This document shows, piece by piece, positions 49,875-58,427 of a stretch of 64,000 nucleotides of DNA. The stretch lies in contig NZ_HG424460.1 in the NCBI RefSeq assembly GCF_000336385.2, positions 1 through 64,000 of the forward strand, in the 5' to 3' direction. The position numbers and the translations under genes were made by a program. The notes under the pieces were generated by a model. It was not told the DNA's origin. It saw only the letters and a list, made by a program, of their open reading frames with translations, and searched no databases. The DNA comes from Lysobacter antibioticus HS124. GTDB taxonomy: Bacteria > Pseudomonadota > Gammaproteobacteria > Xanthomonadales > Xanthomonadaceae. Each line of letters begins with the position of its first letter. Position 1 is the stretch's first letter.

Positions 49875-50258
49875 ATGGACGCCGCCCAGGCCCGCGCCCT
49901 GATCGAACGCTATATCGCCGCCTACAACGCCTTCGACATCGACGGGATGCTCGCGACCCTGGCGCCGCAGCTGCGGTTCGAGAACTGGAGCGGCGGCCAG
50001 CTGACCGCCGAGGCCGACGGCATCGAAGCGTTTCGTGTGTTGGCCGAACAGGGCGCCCAGTTGTTCGCGCAGCGCGAGCAGCGCGTGCTCGACCTGCGCC
50101 TGGACAGCGCCCGAGCCGAAGCCGACATCGGCTATCGCGGCCGGCTGGCGCTGGACCTGCCCGGCGGCCCGCCGGCCGGCACGGTGCTGGAACTGCAGGG
50201 CACCAGCGAGTTCGGCTTCGCCGACGGCCGCATCGCCCGCATCGTCGACCGCAGTTGA
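49875..50258 (+). CDS. NTF2-like / SnoaL-like protein
   Basis: Encodes 127 residues with the cone-shaped NTF2 fold pattern: ALIERYIAAYNAFDIDGMLATLAPQLRFENWSGG, then EFGFADGRIARIVDRS. It may be an isomerase- or ligand-binding-type protein; the substrate is unknown. A hairpin at 50283-50300 may end its message. Confidence 0.75.
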   Translation: MDAAQARALIERYIAAYNAFDIDGMLATLAPQLRFENWSGGQLTAEADGIEAFRVLAEQGAQLFAQREQRVLDLRLDSARAEADIGYRGRLALDLPGGPPAGTVLELQGTSEFGFADGRIARIVDRS

Positions 50259-50388
50259 GCTGAGGGGCCCCGTCCGGCGTGTCCGCCATCGGGATGGCGG
50301 GGCGTGGCTTCGTCTAGTTCGCGTGCGCGTCCCCGCTCATTGCCACCAACAGCCGGAGCAAGCCGGGCTTCAGGATTACCGACGGCAT

Positions 50389-50898
50389 TCATCCTTGGGG
50401 GGGCGTGCCGGTTGGCGTAGGCGCAGGCGCTTGCCGGAGCCCGTCGAACATCGTGCAGTAATGGCGTACATCGCCGCGTCTGTCGGTGTAGGGCGGATGC
50501 ATCGCCAAGCATTTGTCCAGGGCCGATTCGCGTTGCGCGGCGGCCAGGACGGCGGGATCCCTTTCGGCCATGACGCCCAGAAGGCCGATGTAGCCCATCG
50601 ACAGCATTCCTTCGTCTCGGGTCTCGATGCGCGTGAGCAAGCGGGCCGCCATCGCGGGAGTTCGCTCGGTCACGTAGCGTTGCGGAAATCCGATGTTGGG
50701 CGGATGCGAAGTGCCCATATTGCAGGCCACCAGATCCAGCAGTTCCTCATCGTCCAGTTCGCCCAACCGGGTGGCCAGCTCCTGTTCGTCCAGGTCCCAG
50801 GTGTTGGTCAGTCCGTAGCAGCTGGGTTCGGCCCAGCGCGGCGGAGCGCAGGCCGCCGCCAGGGCGGTAAGAAGCAGTATCGGCAGGAGTCTGGGCAT
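50389..50898 (-). CDS. Lipoprotein, unknown
   Basis: Encodes 169 residues with a lipobox (LLTALAAAC, Cys17). The mature part has paired Cys (SCYGLT, VACNMGT) and an acidic helical middle. Pro/Thr-rich end. It is the last of a run of small leftward genes. Unknown function. Confidence 0.65.
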   Translation of the reverse strand: MPRLLPILLLTALAAACAPPRWAEPSCYGLTNTWDLDEQELATRLGELDDEELLDLVACNMGTSHPPNIGFPQRYVTERTPAMAARLLTRIETRDEGMLSMGYIGLLGVMAERDPAVLAAAQRESALDKCLAMHPPYTDRRGDVRHYCTMFDGLRQAPAPTPTGTPPQG

Positions 50899-50915
50899 GC
50901 GGCCGAATGTCTGGA

Positions 50916-51317
50916 TCAAGCCGACCCGAGAAGCGGCATCGGCGGGGCGGGGTGTTTCTCTTTCGAGCCCCCGGGCCGATCCGGCGCGCAGACCAGATGA
51001 ACGACGTCCGACGAGCGTTCGTACCGTCCCCAGGGCAGGACCAGATAGCGCTTTATATGCCAAGACCCGTGCAGGTCGAGCGGTACCATGTAGTCAGTCT
51101 CCACCAGGAACGGCCCTGCGACTGTTGCGGACACCATGTCGCGCGTCATCGCGACGGGGGCGCCTCTCATGCCCCTTCCGCGGATGCCTTTGCGTTGCAG
51201 GTCCTGAAACGTGTCGTCGGCGCAGGCGTCCAGGCTTTGCCACGCCGTGAGATAGCCGGCGCCGAGGACGAGCAGGCAAACCGTCGCCACGAGCAGGGTC
51301 TTTTTCCAAATGGTCAC
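50916..51317 (-). CDS. Membrane-anchored protein, unknown
   Basis: Encodes 133 residues from GTG 51317. An N-terminal span (KKTLLVATVCLLVLGAGYLTAW) is followed by a periplasmic part with DACADDTF and RDMVSATVAGPFLVETDYMVPL. An alternative ATG (51347) lies 10 codons upstream. Not recognised. Confidence 0.6.
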   Translation of the reverse strand: MTIWKKTLLVATVCLLVLGAGYLTAWQSLDACADDTFQDLQRKGIRGRGMRGAPVAMTRDMVSATVAGPFLVETDYMVPLDLHGSWHIKRYLVLPWGRYERSSDVVHLVCAPDRPGGSKEKHPAPPMPLLGSA

Positions 51318-51387
51318 GCGGCGCTCCTTAGTTCCTCGAACGGGCACGTCGCTGCACGGCTCCGGCTGGCACGGTCATCACGGCGCA

Positions 51388-51777
51388 TCACGGCGCGGTC
51401 GGCTCGACCTCTTCCGCCTCCACCCCGAATTCCATCTCCATGGCGATCCGTACCAAGGCCGGAAAAGCGAACCAGTACTGTCGCCTCACCGCGTCCTTGA
51501 CGAAATCTTCGCCGAACATCTCGCAGTAATGACGTTGCTCCCATGGGGCCAGCCTGTCCCGATCTGCACGGAGCAGCGCGATCCTGTGCTTGAGCATCAG
51601 ACGGCGGAAATCGCCGACATTGCCTATGCCGACAGCGGAAAGCTCCGTCACCAACTCATCGTACGGCGCATTTCCGTAATCGTTCCGCCGCGGGAATATC
51701 TTGGATAGGACGGCATGTATCGACGCTGCCGTCAGTGGGCGCTGATGGATCCTTTTGCGGGCCGATATTCGTCTCAT
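51388..51777 (-). CDS. Unknown cytoplasmic protein, possible immunity-like
   Basis: Encodes 129 residues, helical and with no signal peptide. Features: [48 protein letters not shown] and an acidic C-terminus ([12 protein letters not shown]). Size and charge resemble immunity proteins, but no family could be assigned. It sits among other small leftward genes. Confidence 0.55.
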
Positions 51778-51802
51778 GGCGTTCTATCGTGTCAAGGCGG
51801 CT

Positions 51803-52342
51803 TTACTGGAACGAATTGTCGGGCGCCGGCCGCTTGGGCGGCAAACAGTCGTGACCGCGGCTGACGATACTGCCCGCCAGCTGATAGCACTCGAACAGCT
51901 GGCGATCATTGCGGTAGCCGGAATACACCAGGAAGGATATGGCGCCGCCTCGCTGAGCCTGGCGGACCCGGCTGGGGGCGCCGGGCAGCCGGCCCAGGCG
52001 TATTGCCGCAACCGGGCCGTCGTCGGTACGGGCAAGGCGATAGACGTAGCCCTCATTGGCCGAAAGGTGGGCCAGTCCGGTAAAGACGAAGACGCCTTCC
52101 GGGTTTTCGACGATTCCATGGACGTTCTCGTTCAGCACCGTCTCCAGGTCGCCGTCGGCGTCCTGAAATACGAGCTTGCCGATCCATTCCCCGGCATCGG
52201 TTCCCGAGAGGCGGCCGCCGAACGCCTCGAGCGTGTGGTCCGCGACCACGACCCGATGCGGACGTTCGGGCACGGGTGCGGATTGCTCGGAGGAGCAGCC
52301 GCAGATCGCGATCAATGCCGTGAGCAGTAATGTACGGGACAT
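51803..52342 (-). CDS. Lipoprotein, unknown, 179 aa
   Basis: Encodes 179 residues from ATG 52342 with a lipobox (LLTALIAICGC). The mature part is beta-rich (HRVVVADHTLEAFGGRLSGTD..., GVFVFTGLAHLSANEGYVYRLARTDDG). No domain recognised. Member of the leftward small-gene run. Confidence 0.65.
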   Translation of the reverse strand: MSRTLLLTALIAICGCSSEQSAPVPERPHRVVVADHTLEAFGGRLSGTDAGEWIGKLVFQDADGDLETVLNENVHGIVENPEGVFVFTGLAHLSANEGYVYRLARTDDGPVAAIRLGRLPGAPSRVRQAQRGGAISFLVYSGYRNDRQLFECYQLAGSIVSRGHDCLPPKRPAPDNSFQ

Positions 52343-52376
52343 GGGGTGGCTTCCGGAGCTCGACTTGCGTCGTCGT

Positions 52377-52745
52377 TCAAAGCGGGGTTCGGCCATGGAA
52401 CCCGACAAACAGCGTTTTGAGATTGGCCGGCACGTGCGGCCAGCCTGTCCGTGCCGCGTCGGTTCCATGGGGCCAGAAAAGGTTCTCGACGTAGTAGACG
52501 TCGATGTACTCGTGCTCGATCGGGGAGCAGTCCAGCAGACGCTTGGACATGAAGGACAGGTAGGCGGTGCCGGTAGCGATATCGTTTTGGGCGAAGGCCT
52601 CGGTGGTGGCGATGGCGAACTGCTCCATCCGATCGGTGAGCATGATGCTGTCGTGGCGTTCCATGCGAGGCTGGATTTCTGGGAAGGCCTTGCAAATGTC
52701 GTTAAGAAAACGCTCGATGAGGGCGTTGTCGACAGCGGATTTCAT
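52377..52745 (-). CDS. Immunity-like cytoplasmic protein, 122 aa
   Basis: Encodes 122 residues, all-helical: LIERFLNDICKAFPEIQPRMER, then EQFAIATTEAFAQNDIATGTAYLSFMSKRL. The IEHEYIDVYYVENLFWP segment is like that of some small helical immunity proteins. No toxin gene is adjacent. The call is tentative. Confidence 0.5.
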   Translation of the reverse strand: MKSAVDNALIERFLNDICKAFPEIQPRMERHDSIMLTDRMEQFAIATTEAFAQNDIATGTAYLSFMSKRLLDCSPIEHEYIDVYYVENLFWPHGTDAARTGWPHVPANLKTLFVGFHGRTPL

Positions 52746-52764
52746 GTCTGTTCCTGGAGTCCCG

Positions 52765-53049
52765 TTAGCCGAACCGAATCCGCCCGACGATGAGGGGACG
52801 GGCCGGCCTGCGGGCGAGTCCTAGACTAAGCCCTGGGCAGCGGGCGGCCAGCCAGATGCCGGATGCCAACAGACCCGCGCCGATGGCCACCTGACACGGC
52901 AACTCACCGATTGAGGGAGGCGGCCCGAACGGATCGTGGTCGTCGGCGAGCTGAGCGCCGCCAGGGTCGGCCATCGCCAGCAATGCGAAGACCAAGATGC
53001 CGGCTCCTAGCGACGAACCCAGATAGCCGACGACTTTGCTGATTCCCAT
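52765..53049 (-). CDS. Small two-span membrane protein
   Basis: Encodes 94 residues (MGISKVVGYLGSSLGAGILV...) with two hydrophobic segments (SSLGAGILVFALLAMA and QVAIGAGLLASGIWLAA) and a Pro/Asp loop between. Unknown function. Confidence 0.55.
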   Translation of the reverse strand: MGISKVVGYLGSSLGAGILVFALLAMADPGGAQLADDHDPFGPPPSIGELPCQVAIGAGLLASGIWLAARCPGLSLGLARRPARPLIVGRIRFG

Positions 53050-53103
53050 GCTGCTGGCTCCAGGGGGCGTTGCGGTTGGGCGAGGAGTCGCTCGTCCGAG
53101 GGC

Positions 53104-53394
53104 TCAGCCGAGTTGGTTGGCGGAGCGAACCCAGGCCATGTCCTCGCAGTCCTCGCTCACCAGCACCCATCCAGCGCTCGGGGTGTCGAGCATGATGCCC
53201 TCGCCGAACTCGGACTTGAACCAGTCCGCACTGCCCGCCTCGTGTTCGGGAAACTGATCGGTGCTGATGATGAAGACGACCGTCGACAGCTCCTCGTCGC
53301 CGGACCAGCGAACCAGGTCGCCGATGCGTATTTCTGTGTCGGTTTCGGGATAGAAGAGGCGTTTCATGAGCGATCTGAAGTTGATTCGAACCAT
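53104..53394 (-). CDS. Small beta-rich protein, unknown, 96 aa
   Basis: Encodes 96 residues; an internal ATG at 53367 is an equally likely start. The pattern (EIRIGDLVRWSGDEELSTVVFIISTDQFPE, SEFGEGIMLDTPSAGWVLVSE) suggests an SH3-like barrel. Neighbouring genes are of the possible immunity type, so an immunity role is conceivable. Confidence 0.55.
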   Translation of the reverse strand: MVRINFRSLMKRLFYPETDTEIRIGDLVRWSGDEELSTVVFIISTDQFPEHEAGSADWFKSEFGEGIMLDTPSAGWVLVSEDCEDMAWVRSANQLG

Positions 53395-53436
53395 GCCGCC
53401 CAGCGCTGCGGCGGTGCATGCGTTGGAGGCTCTGAA

Positions 53437-53679
53437 CTAGCGCGTCTCGTCGCGACGTCTGGTCCTGGTGGCCGTCGCATACAGGCTTAGGCCGATGACG
53501 ATAAACGCTTGCATGAGCAAGCCCACCAGCCACCAGCGCGGCCAGACGAATCCGACCGCGATCGAGACGGCGCAAACGCCGGACACGAAGGCTTTCGCCG
53601 TCAGGCTCGCGCGGGTAGCCGCCAGGAACCAGAGCGTCGCCGCCATGGCGGCCAACAAGGCGGTCAGCGCGTACGGCAT
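53437..53679 (-). CDS. Small membrane protein, 80 aa
   Basis: Encodes 80 residues with three hydrophobic segments (ALTALLAAMAATLWFLAA, FVSGVCAVSIAVGFVW, LVGLLMQAFIVIGLSLYA) and a basic C-terminus. First gene of the leftward run. Unknown function. Confidence 0.55.
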   Translation of the reverse strand: MPYALTALLAAMAATLWFLAATRASLTAKAFVSGVCAVSIAVGFVWPRWWLVGLLMQAFIVIGLSLYATATRTRRRDETR

Positions 53680-53877
53680 GGGCAGGATCGGTCCGATATC
53701 GGAAGGCGTCGTCGCCAGCCTACTGCATGGATCAGGGCGGGCGATCGGGCGGCACGTCCCGGAAGGCTGCGACCGCGATGCCGCCGGACGATCTTCGGCG
53801 CGGCCTCGCAGGCATGCGGCCGCAGCTCGCGAAAACCCGGATCCGGCGCAACGGCCTGAATCGTCCAGGCGAAAAAA

Positions 53878-53899
53878 AACCGACGAAGCATCGTCGGTT
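53878..53899 (-). terminator. tRNA-Ala terminator
   Basis: Perfect 9-bp stem AACCGACGA (53878-53886) and TCGTCGGTT (53891-53899), loop AGCA, with T-runs in both directions. It lies 11 nt after the tRNA 3' end on the minus strand. Confidence 0.9.
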
Positions 53900-53909
53900 T
53901 TTTAGGACT

Positions 53910-53985
<76 letters not shown>

Positions 53986-54025
53986 AAGTCAGGATGGGAA
54001 GTCTAACGGGGACGGACGCGTCGCG

Positions 54026-55129
54026 CTAGTCCCTGTTCGCGAGCAGGGGCGCCAGGGCCGGTTCCAGGGCGCTGCGGCGCCAGCCGGACAAGGCCTCCGG
54101 CCAGATGCCGTGGTCGAGCAGGGCTTCCAGCCAACGGCGCGAGGCGAGCACGCCGTCGGGCAGGCCGAGCGCGGCGCTGCGTTGGGCGACGGCGTCCTGC
54201 AATTGGCGCAGGCGCTGCTTGTCGCGGGTCTCGGCGACGGCGGCGTCGGGGGCCTGGTCTTCGTCGGCCAGCGGCGTCGACAGTGCGGTCCAGATCGCGT
54301 CGGCGAGCTTGCGCGGGGCCTTGGGGTGCGCGTCGAGCAGGCGCTGCAGGGCGTCGCGGTCGCTCGGGGCCTGCTTGGCCAGGGTCGCGGCGAGTTCGTT
54401 GTCGAGGATCCAACTGCGCGGCTTGTCGCTGTCGCGCGCGTAGCCGTCGCGCCAGCGCAGCAGGCGCAGCAGGCGGCGCTGCGCGGCGGCGTCGAGGAAC
54501 TGGGCGCTGCGCATCGACAGGTGCGGCCAGCGCTCGGGCGCTTCGTTCTCGGCGTTGGCAACGGTGCGGGCGGCGTCCTCGGCCAGCCAGTCGCGGCGGC
54601 CGAGTTGGCCGAGCAGGCCGTCGAGGGCGTCGTGCATGGCGAACAGATGGCGCACGTCGTCGGCGGCGTACTCCAACTGCGAAGGCGAGAGCGGGCGACG
54701 CAGCCAGTCGGAGCGGGTCTCGCCCTTGGCCAGGGTCACGCCGGTGAGTTGTTCGACCAGTTTCTGGTAGCCCAGGCCGCCGCCGATGCCGGCCAGGGCC
54801 GCGGCTTGCTGGGTGTCGAACAGCGGCTTGGGCACCACGCCGCAAGCGCGCTTGAACGCGACCAGGTCTTCGCTGGGGCTGTGGGCGATCTTGAGGATGG
54901 CGGTGTCGGCCAGGATCGGCGCCAGCGCCTCGGCGATGCCCGGGCGCAGCGGGTCGATCAACAGGATGACCGGCTCGGCCTCGGCTTCGCGCTCGATCGC
55001 GATCTGCACCAGGGCCAGCTGCGGCCAATACGTGCGTTCGCGGATGAATTCGGTGTCCAGCCCGATCCGAGCGGGCTTGGGGTCGAAGTGCGCGAGCAGC
55101 GCGGCGGGCGTGGTGATCCAGTGGGGCAT
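54026..55129 (-). CDS. rnd: Ribonuclease D
   Basis: Encodes 367 residues from ATG 55129 (MPHWITTPAALLAHFDPKPARIG). DEDDy exonuclease motifs: Exo I IGLDTEF, Exo II HSPSEDLVAF, Exo III QLEYAADDVRHL. Two HRDC-like helical domains follow. RNase D trims tRNA 3' ends, and a tRNA gene follows on the same strand. Confidence 0.93.
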   Translation of the reverse strand: MPHWITTPAALLAHFDPKPARIGLDTEFIRERTYWPQLALVQIAIEREAEAEPVILLIDPLRPGIAEALAPILADTAILKIAHSPSEDLVAFKRACGVVPKPLFDTQQAAALAGIGGGLGYQKLVEQLTGVTLAKGETRSDWLRRPLSPSQLEYAADDVRHLFAMHDALDGLLGQLGRRDWLAEDAARTVANAENEAPERWPHLSMRSAQFLDAAAQRRLLRLLRWRDGYARDSDKPRSWILDNELAATLAKQAPSDRDALQRLLDAHPKAPRKLADAIWTALSTPLADEDQAPDAAVAETRDKQRLRQLQDAVAQRSAALGLPDGVLASRRWLEALLDHGIWPEALSGWRRSALEPALAPLLANRD

Positions 55130-55320
55130 GAGTCGTCGTTCGGGGCGCGGCGGCCGGTGCGGTGCCGGGGCGGGCGACAATAGCCTACTTTCCGCGCCGG
55201 GGCGCGAAGCGCGACCGCCGGCACGCTCGGCGGGGCTGGCACGGGCGCCGCGGCGGCGGGAACGCGGGCTGCGTGGCGGGGTCGAAGCGCTATGCTGGGG
55301 CGGTCCTGGTCGGCGAGGTC

Positions 55321-57159
55321 GTGGGTTTGCGCGCATTGGTGGGTTCGGGCATCGCGGTGTTGGCGCTGCTGGTCGGGTGCTCCGACCGGGACGGCAAGAC
55401 GTCCGCGCCGCCGGCCGCGACGCGCGCACCGATCATTACCGTCAGCGCCGATCAGGCCGTGTCGCCGGTGCCGGCCTGGCGCGCGCCGGCGGTCGCGGTC
55501 GACGCTGGCAATGCCGCGGCGCTGCGCAAGCGCGCCGCCGCCGCCCTGAGCGAGGGGGATTTGTACGCCAGCGCCGACTCGGCGATCCCGATCTATCTGG
55601 CCCTGCGCGAGTTCGCGCCGACCGACCGCCCGGTCGCGGTCGGCCTGGACCGGGCGGTGGCGCTGTTGCTGATGGAAGGCGAGGCCGCGCTCAAGCGCAT
55701 CGACGATGAGCCGCTGGCCTTGCGCGAGGCGCACCAGGCCGCGGCGGTGGCGCGCGCGGTCGCGCCGGAGCATCGCAAGGTCGAGGCCTATCTGGAGCGG
55801 CTGGATCGCGCCGACGAAGCGCAGGAGGCCAATCGGCTCGGCGAGGTCGAGCTCAATGCCGGGCGCATCGGCGAAAGCGGGCAGGGCGGCGCGCTGGCGC
55901 GGTTCCGCGAGGCCTTGGAGCTGCGGCCCGGCGACGTGCGCGCGGCGCAGGGCATCGCCGCGGCCGAAAGCGCGCTGATCCGGCGCGCCGAGGTAGCGGC
56001 CGACCGCGACGATTACGCCGGCGCCGAGCGTTGGCTGGCCGCCGCGGCGCAGGTGCGGCCGAAGCTGGACACCGCCGCCGACGCCCAGGGCCGGATCGCG
56101 GCGCAGCGCCGCGCCCGCATCGGCCATCTGCGCGACGCCGGCATCGCCGCCCTGCCCAAGCTCGGCGGCATCGACGAGGCCCGCGGCAATCTGGCGACCT
56201 TGCTGCGCATCGCTCCGGCCGGCGATCCGGCGGCGATCGAGTTGCGCGAGCGGATCGAATTGGCGACCCACTACGGTTTGTTCCGCCCCGGCCAAGTGTT
56301 CACCGATGCGATGAATCTGGGCGGGCGCGGCCCGGCGATGGTGGTGATCCCGCATGGCGCGTTCCGGATGGGCGCCGACGCGGTCGAATCCGGTTCGAGC
56401 GATGCCGAGCGGCCGCTGCGCACGATCCGTTTCGACCGCGGCCTGGCGGTGTCGCGCTACGAGATCACCGTCGGCGAGTTCCGCCGCTTCATGAACGCCA
56501 GCAAGCACCGCCCGCGCGCCAACCGGCGCGGGTATTCCATCGCCTACGACGAACGCAGCGGCAACCTGGTCCGGCGCGGCGGGGTCGACTGGCGCTCCGA
56601 CTATGCCGGCCGGCCCGCGGCCGACAACATGCCGGTGGTGCACGTCAGCGCCAAGGATGCGGTGGCCTATACCGAGTGGTTGTCGGCGATCACCGGCCAG
56701 CGTTACCGGCTGCCGAGCGAGGCCGAGTTCGAGTACGCCTTGCGCGCCGGCACCCAGGGCCGTTTCCCCTGGGGGGACGGGCCGCCGCCGGCGCGGGCCG
56801 GCAACCTGACCGGCAGCCTCGACGCCTCGCCCAGCGGCCGGCAGTGGCGCAACGCCTTCGACCGCTACGGCGACGGCGCCTGGGGGCCGGCTCCGGTCGG
56901 CCGCTACGCGCCGAATGCATTCGGTCTTCACGACATGGCCGGCAATGTCAGCGAGTGGGTGGCCGATTGCTGGCACGACAACTACCGGCGCGCGCCCCGC
57001 GACGGCGCGGCCTGGTTCAATCCGGGCTGCCGCACGCGGGTGTTCCGCGGGCCGTCGTGGTCGAGTTCGCCGGCGCAGTCGCGCGCGGCCTGGCGCCAGG
57101 GCACCAGCGCCGACACCACCAACGGCCGCCTCGGGTTCCGGGTGGTGCGGGAGATTTGA
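55321..57159 (+). CDS. Lipoprotein with formylglycine-generating-enzyme (SUMF1) fold
   Basis: Encodes about 612 residues from GTG 55321. Lipobox ALLVGC (Cys about 20). Residues about 60-370 are helical and TPR-like. The C-terminal third is a C-type-lectin/FGE fold: VIPHGAFRMGADAVE, VSRYEITVGEFRRFM, PVVHVSAKDAVAYTEWLS, RLPSEAEFEYALRAG, FGLHDMAGNVSEWVADCW, VFRGPSWSSSP, GFRVVR. The Cys pair of true FGE enzymes is not seen (AWRQG where CYRYR is usual), so it is probably non-catalytic or differently catalytic. Confidence 0.8.
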   Translation: MGLRALVGSGIAVLALLVGCSDRDGKTSAPPAATRAPIITVSADQAVSPVPAWRAPAVAVDAGNAAALRKRAAAALSEGDLYASADSAIPIYLALREFAPTDRPVAVGLDRAVALLLMEGEAALKRIDDEPLALREAHQAAAVARAVAPEHRKVEAYLERLDRADEAQEANRLGEVELNAGRIGESGQGGALARFREALELRPGDVRAAQGIAAAESALIRRAEVAADRDDYAGAERWLAAAAQVRPKLDTAADAQGRIAAQRRARIGHLRDAGIAALPKLGGIDEARGNLATLLRIAPAGDPAAIELRERIELATHYGLFRPGQVFTDAMNLGGRGPAMVVIPHGAFRMGADAVESGSSDAERPLRTIRFDRGLAVSRYEITVGEFRRFMNASKHRPRANRRGYSIAYDERSGNLVRRGGVDWRSDYAGRPAADNMPVVHVSAKDAVAYTEWLSAITGQRYRLPSEAEFEYALRAGTQGRFPWGDGPPPARAGNLTGSLDASPSGRQWRNAFDRYGDGAWGPAPVGRYAPNAFGLHDMAGNVSEWVADCWHDNYRRAPRDGAAWFNPGCRTRVFRGPSWSSSPAQSRAAWRQGTSADTTNGRLGFRVVREI

Positions 57160-57287
57160 CCGGCGCCGGTCGCGCGGCATGATGGCGCGATCGTCGTCGG
57201 CGATGGGGGCGGGCGGCGCGCGAGCGCCGCACGGCCGGTCAGCAACGAAGCGGGCGCGGGCCCGCAGGCAGTTTCGGGAGTAGGCAG

Positions 57288-58208
57288 ATGCGGATCGATC
57301 CTATGGGCGGCGCGAGCCGCGGGCAGCGGCGCGGGTTCGGCGGGTTCCGCTGGTGGATCCTGGCCCTGTTCGCGGTCTATGCGGCATGGCAGTGGTTCGG
57401 CAGCGCCAAGACCGATCCCTACACCGGCGAGAAGGCGCACTACGGCACCACCGCCGACGAGGAAGTGCAGCTCGGCGCGCAGGCCTTCCAGCAGGTGCTG
57501 GGCGACGCCAATGCCCAGCGTGCGCTGTTGCCGGCGAACGCGCCGGAAAGCCAGGCGGTGCGCGAGATCGCCCAGCGCCTGATCGGCAAGGTGCCGCAGG
57601 TCGCCGAATCGCTGGCGGCGGCCAACCAGCAGACCGCGCCGACCGATTACCGCAGCTTCCAGTGGGACGTGGCGGTGATCGATTCGCAGGAAGCCAACGC
57701 CTTCTGTCTGCCCGGCGGCAAGATGGCGGTCTACACCGGCCTGCTGCCGGTGACCCAGAACGCCGACGCGTTGGCGGTGGTGATGGGGCACGAGATCGCC
57801 CACGCCCTGCTGCGCCACGGCTCGCAGCGCATGGCCCAGCAGAAGCTGGTGCAGATGGGCCAGATCGCCACCGGCATGGCGGTGGGCGGCATGGACCCGC
57901 AACAGCAGCAGATGATCATGGGCGCGCTCGGCGCCGGTGCCCAGTACGGGCTGATCCTGCCCTACGGGCGCAACCACGAGACCCAGGCCGACCAGGTCGG
58001 ACTGATGCTGGCGGCGGCGGCTTGCTACGACCCGCGCCAGGCGGTACCGCTGTGGGAGCGCATGTCCCAGCTCGGCGGCGGCCAACGCCCGCCGGAGTTC
58101 GCCTCGACCCACCCGGACCCGGCCAACCGCATCCAGAGCCTGCAAGCGCTGATGCCGCGCGCGCTGCAGTTCTACCAGGCGAACTGCGCGAACCGGCCGT
58201 TGCGGTGA
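57288..58208 (+). CDS. M48-family metallopeptidase (membrane-anchored)
   Basis: Encodes 306 residues. One N-terminal span (WWILALFAVYAAWQWF). Zinc motif HEIAH (starting at about residue 168) and the third ligand Glu in NHETQAD. FCLPGGKMAVYTGLLP is typical of the Oma1/LoiP/BepA group. It probably degrades or quality-controls envelope proteins. Convergent with phaB across a terminator. Confidence 0.9.
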   Translation: MRIDPMGGASRGQRRGFGGFRWWILALFAVYAAWQWFGSAKTDPYTGEKAHYGTTADEEVQLGAQAFQQVLGDANAQRALLPANAPESQAVREIAQRLIGKVPQVAESLAAANQQTAPTDYRSFQWDVAVIDSQEANAFCLPGGKMAVYTGLLPVTQNADALAVVMGHEIAHALLRHGSQRMAQQKLVQMGQIATGMAVGGMDPQQQQMIMGALGAGAQYGLILPYGRNHETQADQVGLMLAAAACYDPRQAVPLWERMSQLGGGQRPPEFASTHPDPANRIQSLQALMPRALQFYQANCANRPLR

Positions 58209-58292
58209 GGCTGAGGTAGCAGCGACGGCGACAGCAACTCCTTCCTGCCCCCCCCTTTTTCGAAGGGGAAGAACAGCGAAGGCTAACCACAG

Positions 58293-58328
58293 AACGAAAA
58301 AGCCCGCCGGTCGGCGGGCTTTTTCGTT
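58293..58328. terminator. Strong bidirectional terminator between M48 and phaB genes
   Basis: A perfect 17-bp stem (58293-58309 with 58312-58328; core AGCCCGCCG/CGGCGGGCT) with a 2-nt loop and A/T flanks on both sides, so it can stop transcription in both directions. Confidence 0.92.
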
Positions 58329-58427
58329 GCGCGTGCGGCCTCGTCGTGCGTTGGAAGGAGGTCGGCATCGAACGGCCCCGGCTTCGGCCTTCACCAATCC
58401 CCCGTCCCCCATCCCTAATCCCCGCGT

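Noticed and set aside
50283-50300. CCGCCATC/GATGGCGG hairpin after the NTF2-like gene as a terminator
   Set aside because: Good stem but no T-run; mentioned with the gene only.
54958-57180. 740-codon open frame on the minus strand across rnd start and the SUMF1 gene
   Set aside because: Overlaps two well-supported genes and has no domain pattern.
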